NCBI GenBank assembly: GCA_022822495.1
Contig: JAJEBQ010000043.1
Span: forward strand, 1-64,000
DNA from: Paracoccaceae bacterium
GTDB taxonomy: Bacteria; Pseudomonadota; Alphaproteobacteria; Rhodobacterales; Rhodobacteraceae
Length of the DNA: 64,000 nt
Direction: 5' to 3'
Position 1 is the stretch's first letter; each line of letters opens with the position of its first letter. This document shows, in pieces, positions 17,747 through 25,028 of this stretch. The notes below the pieces were generated by a model. That model was not told the origin of the DNA. It ran no database searches and saw nothing but the letters and a program-made list of their open reading frames with translations. Position numbers and translations under genes: made by a program.

Positions 17747-18063
17747 AAATGGAATTGAATAATGTTCAAATCAATAGACTTTTTATAAATTTTCTAAAAA
17801 TTCTGGAGGGGTAAAGAAGTATTTCAATATCTGCCTATCAATGCGTCTAAGGGTTGAATTTTTATCTACCCATATTCGGGGTTTAGAACAAAAAAATATT
17901 TATCAACAGGTTGTAAACCAAACAAGAAATTTTGTTGAAAACATAGATGGCAAGAATCAGTTGGAGTGTCTCAGATTGAGGTCTGAAGCAGATGGGAGAT
18001 TTATCAGATTGAAAAAAACGAATCAAAAGAAAATGAGTTGATTTTTCATTATGAAAACTTTCA
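17747..18063. other. Gene-free stretch upstream of nrdJ
   Basis: Contains only one short open frame (17841-18041) with no family resemblance, no ribosome site and no compositional sign of coding. Nothing else recognised apart from the NrdR-like box at its left edge and the tRNA to the right. Confidence 0.5.
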
Positions 18064-18140
18064 TGGTCGGGGTGATTGGATTCGAACCAACGACCTCCAG
18101 TTCCCAAAACTGATGCGCTACCAGACTGCGCTACACCCCG
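18064..18140 (-). tRNA. tRNA-Pro (anticodon TGG)
   Basis: Read on the minus strand, the 77 bases from CGGGGTGTAGCGCAG to the encoded CCA fold as a complete cloverleaf. The acceptor arms CGGGGTG and CACCCCG pair. The anticodon loop TTTTGGGAA presents TGG, and the T loop is GTTCGAATC. The TGG anticodon reads proline codons CCN. Confidence 0.95.
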
Positions 18141-18163
18141 CCATTATCCGTGTACATAAAGTT

Positions 18164-18670
18164 CTAAAGTTGATCATTACAAGGCCAAACTGCTAAATCT
18201 GCTTCAATTCTTGGGTGTCGTATAAAGTCACCTTTACTGATACCAAACTTTTCAGCTAATCCACCATTTATTTCCAGGACATAGGCAACATCATCCCCTC
18301 CGAAGAAAGTCCTGGTTGTAAGTGGCTCTGCCTGGTGATTGATTTTTGTTATCATCCCCCTTTGGTCGGTGAAAAGCATATCCAAAGGAATCAAGGTGTC
18401 TTTCATCCAGAAACTTACAGGCCGAGGTTCTTTAAACACAAACAGCATCCCTTGGGATATGCCCAGAGCATCTCTTCCCATCAATCCCCTTTGCTGGAGC
18501 TGCGGGGTATCAGCAATTTCAACTCGAAATCTTGCCTGACCCCAATCTCCCTTTATTTCAACGACATCGTCCCTGCATTTGGCTCCAACTGCAAAAGGGA
18601 GTGAACCAATCAAGACAACAAATAAAATGACATTGAGTAACTTCTGTTTCAAGCTCCGACTGTCTCTCAT
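18164..18670 (-). CDS. DUF192 family exported protein
   Basis: The 168-residue protein has an N-terminal hydrophobic signal segment (LLNVILFVVLIGSLPFAVGAKC); a cysteine right after it leaves open secretion or lipidation. The rest is a DUF192 domain: FRVEIADTPQLQQRGLMGRD, MLFVFKEPRPVSFWMKDTLIPLDMLF and AYVLEINGG. The family is small beta-rich proteins of unknown role, mostly exported. The ATG at 18670 overlaps the stop of pdxH as ATGA, indicating coupled translation. An upstream in-frame ATG at 18694 lies within pdxH and is less likely. Confidence 0.88.
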   Translation of the reverse strand: MRDSRSLKQKLLNVILFVVLIGSLPFAVGAKCRDDVVEIKGDWGQARFRVEIADTPQLQQRGLMGRDALGISQGMLFVFKEPRPVSFWMKDTLIPLDMLFTDQRGMITKINHQAEPLTTRTFFGGDDVAYVLEINGGLAEKFGISKGDFIRHPRIEADLAVWPCNDQL

Positions 18671-19266
18671 GGGTATAAACGGACCGAATCCCATTCTGCA
18701 CTTTCCTTGTTCCAGATATATCGAAAACGGTCGTGTATTCGAAACTTCCCTTCGTTCCAGAATTCAATCTCGGAGGGTATAATACGAAAGCCACCCCAAA
18801 ATTCAGGTCGTGGAGGAGATTTGCCGAGTTTCAGGGCTATTTTGGCCACTTCATTAATCAGTTTCTCTCTTGAGGACAAAATTGTTGATTGTTTTGAGGC
18901 CCAGGCACCATAACGACTTTGAAGGGGCCGGGAATAAAAATATTCGTCAGATTTTACTGCCTCAAGTATTTCGGAGCTTCCCTTAACCCTTATCTGCCTT
19001 TTCAAAGTTCGCCAGTGTAGACTAAAGGCAACGTTAGAAGTGTGAGATATTTCCCTACCCTTAGTACTGTTGTAATTGGTATAAAATATAAAACCTTTGT
19101 GATCTATTTCCTTTAGCAGAACCATCCGAACATTGGGATGACCATTTTGGTTGGATGTCGCGAGGGCAATCGCGTTATGATCCGGAATACCCTTTTTTTG
19201 GGCATCTTCAAGCCATTCCTGAACAAGATTAATGGGATTTTGTCCTTTTTTTATACTGGTTTTCAC
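18667..19266 (-). CDS. pdxH: Pyridoxine/pyridoxamine 5'-phosphate oxidase
   Basis: Oxidises pyridoxine or pyridoxamine 5'-phosphate to pyridoxal 5'-phosphate with FMN. The 199-residue protein shows the family order: AIALATSNQNGHPNVRMVLLKEID, GFIFYTNYNSTKGREI (FMN phosphate contact), SRPLQSRYGAWASKQS and the C-terminal substrate motif FWNEGKFRIHDRFRY. The length is normal. It is followed by the DUF192 gene with a 4-base overlap. The fabI gene is divergent upstream; a promoter region for both lies in the 136 bases between. Confidence 0.95.
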   Translation of the reverse strand: MKTSIKKGQNPINLVQEWLEDAQKKGIPDHNAIALATSNQNGHPNVRMVLLKEIDHKGFIFYTNYNSTKGREISHTSNVAFSLHWRTLKRQIRVKGSSEILEAVKSDEYFYSRPLQSRYGAWASKQSTILSSREKLINEVAKIALKLGKSPPRPEFWGGFRIIPSEIEFWNEGKFRIHDRFRYIWNKESAEWDSVRLYP

Positions 19267-19402
19267 GATTGATACACCTATTCTTATTCTGACTTTGGTG
19301 GTACGAGTTTCATCAATAAAATGTAAATCACAAATTGCATATAAAATTTAAATTTTTAGAATACACCGCAATGAATGATAACCAAAAATTGAGGTTTAGT
19401 TT

Positions 19403-20215
19403 ATGAAATTAATGGAAGGTAAACGCGGACTTATCATGGGTGTTGCCAACGACAAGTCGATTGCATGGGGTATTGCCAAGGCTTGCCATGAGCATGGTGC
19501 AAATTTGGCCTTTTCCTATCAAAATGAAATCTTCCTCAAGCGGGTGAAGCCGTTGGTTGAGTCGATTGGTTCACAACATCTGATTCAATGTGATGTTTCC
19601 GACCCCAAATCGTTGGACAACTTGTTTGAAGAATTGCACGGGTTTTGGGGCAGTTTGGATTTTGTCGTTCATGCCATTGGATTTTCAGACAAGAACGAAC
19701 TGCGTGGTAGATATGTGGATATAACTCCAGAAAATTTTACCATGTCGATGGAGGTTTCGGTCTACTCTTTTACCGCTGTGGCACAAAGGGCCGAGAAACT
19801 GATGACGGATGGTGGTTCTCTCCTGACGATGACTTACTATGGGGCCGAAAAAGTCATGCCTCATTATAACGTCATGGGCGTAGCCAAAGCAGCACTTGAA
19901 GCTTCCGTCAGATATTTGGCCGCTGATTTGGGCAGCAAGCAAATTCGTGTCAATGCTATTTCTGCCGGCACCATTAAAACTCTTGCGGCATCAGGTATCG
20001 GAGACTTCAGGTATATTTTGAAGTGGAACGAGTTGAATTCACCCCTGCAAAGAAATATTACGACTGAAGATGTCGGTAATTCTGCCCTGTACCTTCTTTC
20101 TGATCTTGGGAGATCGGTAACCGGGGAAATCCTGCATGTCGATTCCGGATACCATGTTGTGGGAATGAAAAGGGTTGATGCACCTGATATCGATAAAGTT
20201 ACAGGAAGAAAGTAG
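19403..20215 (+). CDS. fabI: Enoyl-[acyl-carrier-protein] reductase (NADH) FabI
   Basis: Carries out the last reduction of each fatty-acid elongation cycle. The 270-residue protein has the FabI-type cofactor motif [13 protein letters not shown] in place of the classical SDR glycine motif, [12 protein letters not shown], and the catalytic [22 protein letters not shown] with Tyr-x6-Lys spacing. The substrate-binding loop [13 protein letters not shown] follows. It is the standard length. gpt starts two bases after its stop codon, an unusual pairing that suggests co-transcription. Confidence 0.96.
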   Translation: MKLMEGKRGLIMGVANDKSIAWGIAKACHEHGANLAFSYQNEIFLKRVKPLVESIGSQHLIQCDVSDPKSLDNLFEELHGFWGSLDFVVHAIGFSDKNELRGRYVDITPENFTMSMEVSVYSFTAVAQRAEKLMTDGGSLLTMTYYGAEKVMPHYNVMGVAKAALEASVRYLAADLGSKQIRVNAISAGTIKTLAASGIGDFRYILKWNELNSPLQRNITTEDVGNSALYLLSDLGRSVTGEILHVDSGYHVVGMKRVDAPDIDKVTGRK

Positions 20216-20217
20216 AT

Positions 20218-20721
20218 ATGAACGTCTTGCCACACGAAAAAGGGTTTCACGTCAGTTGGGACCAGGTCCATCGAGATTCTCGAGCCCTCGCCTGGCGGTT
20301 GGATAATTTTGAAAGTGAAAAACGAAATTGGAAAGCTATTATTTCTATCACCAGGGGTGGATTGACACCAGCAATGATAATTGCCAGGGAATTGGATATA
20401 AGGAAGGTTGATACGATTTCCATTCGGTGTTACGAACACAAGGATATGGGTGAACCTGAGATTCTTAAAATGCCTAACCCAGATATATCCAGGGGGTCAA
20501 AAGATATTCTTGTAGTTGATGATTTGGTAGACACGGGAACTACCTTGAAAGTAGTTCGGGAACTTTATCCAAATGCAACCTATTCCACGGTTTATGCAAA
20601 GCCAGAAGGCAAGCCCCTGGTTGATGTATATATCACAGAAGTAAGTCAAGATACCTGGATCTATTTTCCTTGGGATATGGCATTGCAATACCAAACGCCG
20701 TATCGGGAACTCGGAGACTAG
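20218..20721 (+). CDS. gpt: Xanthine-guanine phosphoribosyltransferase
   Basis: Salvages guanine and xanthine into nucleotides with PRPP. The 167-residue protein contains the PRPP-binding loop [16 protein letters not shown] at about residues 98-113 and the upstream [20 protein letters not shown] typical of Gpt rather than Hpt. The C-terminal DTWIYFPWD is the usual purine-contact segment. It begins two bases after fabI and is followed by purB, another purine gene, 86 bases downstream. Confidence 0.93.
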   Translation: MNVLPHEKGFHVSWDQVHRDSRALAWRLDNFESEKRNWKAIISITRGGLTPAMIIARELDIRKVDTISIRCYEHKDMGEPEILKMPNPDISRGSKDILVVDDLVDTGTTLKVVRELYPNATYSTVYAKPEGKPLVDVYITEVSQDTWIYFPWDMALQYQTPYRELGD

Positions 20722-20807
20722 AATAAAGTGGTACAGATGGTAAACACTCCTTATTTGTTGGGAATACCTCATTTTTTTGTATTTTGATTTCAAAACCTAC
20801 TTGTTCT

Positions 20808-22109
20808 ATGCTTGATCGATATTCCCTTCCTGAAATGACCGCAATTTGGTCCAATCAATTCAGATTGCGAACCTGGTTTCAGATCGAAGCACATGCCTGT
20901 GATGGACGAGTCAGATTGGGCAAACTCAAAGAGGACATTTCCAGTGCCATATGGGAAGCGGAACCAAAAGAATTCGATGAAGCAAGGATAAAGGAAATCG
21001 AAAGTCTGGTTCATCATGAATCCGTTGCCTTTCAAATGTATGTAGAGGAACTGACCCCTAAAAAGTGCCAGGGCGTCTTTCACCAGGGACTTACATCTTC
21101 TGATGTATTGGATACGTGTTACAATATACAGCTCAAAGAAGCTTCAGGATTAATGATTACAAAGTTGGAATCGCTTGCGGTAGAATTTAAGCGGCTTGCT
21201 CTTGAGCACAAATACACAGCCTGTGTGGGTCGCAGTCATGGAATTCATGGTGAACCGATTACATTTGGTTTGAAAATGCTCCGGGCTTTTGCTGAAACTC
21301 AGCGCAATATTACCCGAATGCATAATGCTAAAAAGGAAATTTCCGTTGGTATGGTATCTGGAGCAATGGGAACATACTCAACAATTGATCCTGCAGTTGA
21401 ATCATATGTTTGTGAACAACTTGGATTGAATGTCGAAACTATTTCGTCGCAAATTATTCCCCGCGATCGTCATGCGATGTATTTTTCAACTTTGGGAATA
21501 GTTGCCGCCTCTCTCGAAAGAATAGCAACAGAGCTTCGCCAGCTACAGATTACCGAGATTGGTGAAATTGAAGAACCCTTTACCAGCAAGCAGAAAGGAT
21601 CTTCAGCCATGCCCCACAAGAAAAACCCGATTTTATTGGAAAACATCACCGGGTTGGCAAGGTTGGTCCAAACATATGTCTCAGCAGCGTTGAACAATAT
21701 TACATTATGGCAAGAAAGAGATATGTCTCATTCTTCAGTTGAGCGTGCTTTAGGCCCGGATACAACAATCACTCTGGATTTTGCTATTCAAAGGTTAACA
21801 AAAGTACTGCAAGGATTGAAGATTAATTCGGATCGGATGGCGAAAAATCTGGGCCAATTGCGGGGCATAATTTTTTCCCATAGAATAATGATCACTTTGA
21901 TTGATAAAGGTGCTTCCAAAGAGGATGCCTATCGCCTTGTACAAAAAGCATCCTTCAACGCGATGGAAACCGGCCAAGACCTCATGGAAGTCTTATCGGA
22001 GGATAAAGAAATTCTCAATTGGGTTACGAGTGAGGAATTATCTCAACTTTTCGGACTGGAATTCTTTCAAAAAGAAATTGATGGCATTTACCGAAGAGTA
22101 CTTGAGTAA
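20808..22109 (+). CDS. purB: Adenylosuccinate lyase
   Basis: Acts twice in purine synthesis, splitting fumarate from SAICAR and from adenylosuccinate. The protein begins MLDRYSLPEMTAIWS and has the fumarase-superfamily landmarks HQGLTSSDVLDT, GRSHGIHGEPITFG (catalytic histidine) and the signature loop GSSAMPHKKNPILLENITGL. It is 433 residues, typical of the short bacterial type. The ATG at 20808 is preferred over a TTG at 20784 because conserved sequence begins there. The fumarate it releases is handled by fumC at 59.4 kb. Confidence 0.95.
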   Translation: MLDRYSLPEMTAIWSNQFRLRTWFQIEAHACDGRVRLGKLKEDISSAIWEAEPKEFDEARIKEIESLVHHESVAFQMYVEELTPKKCQGVFHQGLTSSDVLDTCYNIQLKEASGLMITKLESLAVEFKRLALEHKYTACVGRSHGIHGEPITFGLKMLRAFAETQRNITRMHNAKKEISVGMVSGAMGTYSTIDPAVESYVCEQLGLNVETISSQIIPRDRHAMYFSTLGIVAASLERIATELRQLQITEIGEIEEPFTSKQKGSSAMPHKKNPILLENITGLARLVQTYVSAALNNITLWQERDMSHSSVERALGPDTTITLDFAIQRLTKVLQGLKINSDRMAKNLGQLRGIIFSHRIMITLIDKGASKEDAYRLVQKASFNAMETGQDLMEVLSEDKEILNWVTSEELSQLFGLEFFQKEIDGIYRRVLE

Positions 22110-22268
22110 AGATGTTTATATCATCCGCCGAAAAATACATCCGTGGGGTTGAGAACCATATTTCGCTGATGGTCTTGCATTATATGCTTAATTTGTAGTT
22201 CTGAGAACCGAATGTAAATACAAATTAATGTTTACAAATGGTGTTTTATACACTTATTAAGCATTGGC

Positions 22269-22592
22269 CTAGTTAGAACCCACTTCAGAATTGATTTGCT
22301 GGATAGCTTCACTAAAGAGTTCTTTCGCTTTGATTCGAATTTCCTTATCACTTTGAATACCTTCTAAATCCTTACTGAGTTTACGAATCACATCTTCCTG
22401 ACCAGGTTCTTCAAAGTCTGATTTGATAACCTCCAGTGTATATTTGGAAGCATTTTCGCCAGTAAGACCCAACTGTTCAGCCGCCCACTCCCCAAGGAAT
22501 TTATTTGTTCTGGCCTGAATTTTGAATGACATCTCTTCATCAAAGGCAAATTTAGACTCAAAAGCTTTTTGTCGATCTTTGAAGGTCTTCAT
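22269..22592 (-). CDS. DUF1476 protein (F1Fo-ATPase inhibitor zeta-subunit family)
   Basis: The 107-residue, charged, helical protein starts MKTFKDRQKAFESKFAFDEEMSFKIQARTNKFLGEWAAEQLGL, the hallmark of DUF1476. The Paracoccus member of this family is the zeta subunit that inhibits reverse rotation of the F1Fo ATPase, so the same role is plausible but unproven here. The start is fixed by AAGGAG eight bases before the ATG at 22592. The DUF1638 gene lies upstream on the same strand. Confidence 0.85.
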   Translation of the reverse strand: MKTFKDRQKAFESKFAFDEEMSFKIQARTNKFLGEWAAEQLGLTGENASKYTLEVIKSDFEEPGQEDVIRKLSKDLEGIQSDKEIRIKAKELFSEAIQQINSEVGSN

Positions 22593-22726
22593 ATGAGTGT
22601 ATCTCCTTAACAATAATATCCTGAACTCAATTCATAATTGCATTAAAATCTGTCAATAAAGCAAGTTGTGTCTGCACCAATTTTCAATAGCAGGAGGAAA
22701 AAATTGGGAAATGTCATAAATTTTTG

Positions 22727-23356
22727 TTATTGCGACTGGGTAAGTGTTTCAAGAGTGGGTGTAAGATCCCCATATCCTGTAAATCTTCTTTCGAAATTCA
22801 AACCCATATCGTTTGCATAACCTTCAGCCAACTGTGTTAAATTGCGGTCCCTGGTTTGGGCAAGATAAACCAATTTGGTGTAATTGCCAAAATAAACATC
22901 CTTCAATTCAGGGTGTTTATCTAATCCTAATGGTTCAATGATAAATGATTTGAATTGCCGTACCAGGAAATCGGTTAAATAAAAGGCAGTTATTTCAGTT
23001 TCAGCAATCTCATTAAATCTTTCAACTCCTTCAAAAAAGGCATAACAATGCGGCCCTGGTATCATGTCAATGCCCAACTCGTCACACTTCTTTTTTAGCA
23101 GTCCACCTGTTCCACAATCGGCGTAAACTACAAATATACGGTCGAACTTTTTTTTGAACTTTATAACAGCCTTTTCAACCTCACCCGGTATCTTGTCGGG
23201 ATATAAATGGAGTTGTGCTGGCAAGCAATGCAGGTGGAAATGATTCCAGCCGTTAAGTTTGATTAAGGCAAGAATTTCTGCAGCCAAGGCACCACACGCC
23301 AAAAGCAGAATCTCTCCACCTTCATCTGAATTGGATTTATTTTCTGAATATGACAT
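22727..23356 (-). CDS. DUF1638 protein, likely part of a corrinoid methyl-transfer locus
   Basis: The 209-residue protein shows the conserved DUF1638 blocks LLLACGALAAEILALIKLNGW, CLPAQLHLYPDKIP, VYADCGTGGLL and IPGPHCYAFFEGVERF. Its paired Cys and His residues could bind a metal. Biochemical function is not established. From memory of alphaproteobacterial gene neighbourhoods, DUF1638 genes sit beside bmt-type methyltransferases and corrinoid proteins. Here such genes occur on the same strand but 10 kb away, on the other side of the IS-rich island, suggesting the locus was split. Its upstream region is now island DNA, so its promoter may be new. Confidence 0.8.
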   Translation of the reverse strand: MSYSENKSNSDEGGEILLLACGALAAEILALIKLNGWNHFHLHCLPAQLHLYPDKIPGEVEKAVIKFKKKFDRIFVVYADCGTGGLLKKKCDELGIDMIPGPHCYAFFEGVERFNEIAETEITAFYLTDFLVRQFKSFIIEPLGLDKHPELKDVYFGNYTKLVYLAQTRDRNLTQLAEGYANDMGLNFERRFTGYGDLTPTLETLTQSQ

Positions 23357-23515
23357 AAAAAAGCCAGCTAAAGCAAATTACAATTTATTTAAAACAATCA
23401 ATCCATGTTAAGTTTCGACTAGTAGGTAAGAATTGGGATTATATCTTTGGATGTACGTATTTAATACCCCCTCCCCCACAATATGTTTAACTTTATACCA
23501 TCCTTTGTAAATTTA

Positions 23516-24905
23516 GGGCACCTCTATTAATTAATTCACCACATTTTTTTATAAAACACCCGTAAACTCCTGGTCTTTTTGTTTGTGTTGTGATTCAATG
23601 GAAGTCAACACTCAATACAGTATTCCCTTTTTAATGCATGCCCGGGAGATCTAAGATGGACAAACGTCACTTGCTGGAAGAAAAGATCATCAACGCCAAG
23701 CGTTGAAGCAATTCAACAATCTGCAAAGTATGAAGGAGCTGGTGGACTGGGAGCTGTTCCAACCGCTCCTTGAAGAGGTTTTTGGTCCTCCTCGTACCCG
23801 TGGTCCGGGCCGTCGTCCCTGGGACTCTCTCCTTATCTTTCGCTCGCTACTGTTGGGTGTGATGAACAATTGCAATACATGCTGCTGGATCGGACCTCCT
23901 TCAAGCCATTTGCGGGTCTTTACAGCAAGGACCGGGTTCCAGACCAGAAGATGCTCTGGACGTATCGCAACATGTTGAGCCCGTCGGGTCGTCTTGACGA
24001 GTTGGTTGCTTTGTTCAAGGAGCGGTGGGTGGATCATGGCTATCGTTTACAGACGGGGACGTTGGTGGATTCATCGGTTGTCCAGATTCCCCGTCAGCGT
24101 AACAGCCGGAAGGAGAATGCTCTAATTAAGAGCGGCGAGGTTCCTTCGGACTGGAAAGACCACCCGAACAAGTTGTGTCCGAAGGACACGGAGGCACGCT
24201 GGTTCAAGAAAAAGGGTGTGTCTCATTTTGGCTATAAAAATCACCTTGCGGTTGATCGAGCGACCAAGTTGATTGCCCATTGGGAGGTGTCGCCGGCGCA
24301 TGGGCACAACAGTCAGGTGTTTGAGGTTCTCTTGGATGTTCATCCTCCCAAGGGTCATGAGGTGTCTGCCGACCGTGCCTATCGTTCAAAGGAAAGACTT
24401 TCTGGTTTACGGAAGAAGGGGTTCACACCCCGGATCACGTACAAGGCCAGGCGTGGCCAGCCTTTGCGTTCTTGTCAGATTGCGTTGACCCATTCTTATT
24501 CGAAGGTACGGTGTCGTGTTGCGCATGTTTTTGGGGCGATAAGGAATGACCGGAAGGCTCGTTCTATGATCTGTTTGGGTCTCAATCGTTCCCGGGTTTG
24601 GCTTGGCTTGGGCAATCGGTGTTATACCATCAAGAGGCTGAGTTATTTGCAGCGTGCTGCCGAAGCGGTATAGGGCGCATTATGTCATGAGTGTCCAAAG
24701 GAAGGAGGAGGTGTGTGTTCTGGTGCGATCAAAGGGTGAAAAAATTTGTCTCACTACTGCCGAAATAATGTGAAAAACAACACTAGGAAAAGTCATGAGT
24801 GACAAACATTTTACAAAAAAGCGAGAGTTCAAGGGGATGGAAAATTTAAAAAAGAGGATTTTGAAAATCAGGGAATCTCAAACAAAAATAAAAAAAGAGG
24901 CGCCC
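23516..24905 (+). mobile_element. IS5-like insertion sequence, copy A (decayed)
   Basis: The outer ends are related inverted repeats: GGGCACCTCTATTAA from 23516 and, read backwards from 24905, GGGCGCCTCTTTTTT. They are flanked by a 4-base direct repeat TTTA on both sides, the length expected for IS5-type transposition. The 1390-base element carries one transposase frame in the same direction, broken by two frameshifts. Its right end is homologous, in inverted orientation, to the sequence from 28011, so copies A and B face each other across the methyltransferase gene. Confidence 0.75.
23656..24673 (+). pseudogene. IS5-family DDE transposase, frameshifted (copy A)
   Basis: The reading passes from MDKRHLLEEKIINAK, which stops at 23706, into a second frame from LKQFNNLQSMKELVDW. 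Near 23850-23870 it shifts into a third frame starting DEQLQYMLLDRTSF and ending at a TAG at 24673. The first DDE aspartate is present in TGTLVDSSVVQ and the second in SADRAYRS. The terminal glutamate is replaced: this copy has RCRVAHVFG where the other copies have RCRVEH or RCRVEQ. It is therefore dead by two frameshifts and loss of a catalytic residue. Composition is visibly more G+C-rich than the host genes. Confidence 0.85.
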
Positions 24906-25028
24906 TTTATCTTGCATACAGGCAGGGAATTGATACTTTCTTGTCTTTCAAAGTTATAAAATAAACTATTATACCCGAAACAAGGAACTGAACCAGACCT
25001 CCCTTTCCAAAAGATTTAACTCATTCTG
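24674..25028. other. IS right end and spacer before the methyltransferase
   Basis: Up to 24905 this is the untranslated right end of IS copy A, closely matching the reverse complement of 28011-28204. From 24906 to 25028 lies unique sequence between the IS end and the 3' end of the methyltransferase gene; nothing recognisable is seen in it. Confidence 0.6.

Noticed and set aside
17660..17840. Cobalamin riboswitch upstream of nrdJ
   Set aside because: No B12-box-like conserved block or suitable stem pattern was seen.
17841..18041. 66-residue open frame between nrdJ and tRNA-Pro
   Set aside because: No ribosome site, no family resemblance, and AT-rich composition typical of chance frames.
22213..22236. 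Second TetR operator at the purB/DUF1476 junction
   Set aside because: Six-base arms with a 12-base gap in AT-rich DNA between converging genes, too weak to list as a site.
23690..24389. Minus-strand open frames within IS copy A
   Set aside because: Antisense shadows of the G+C-rich transposase gene.
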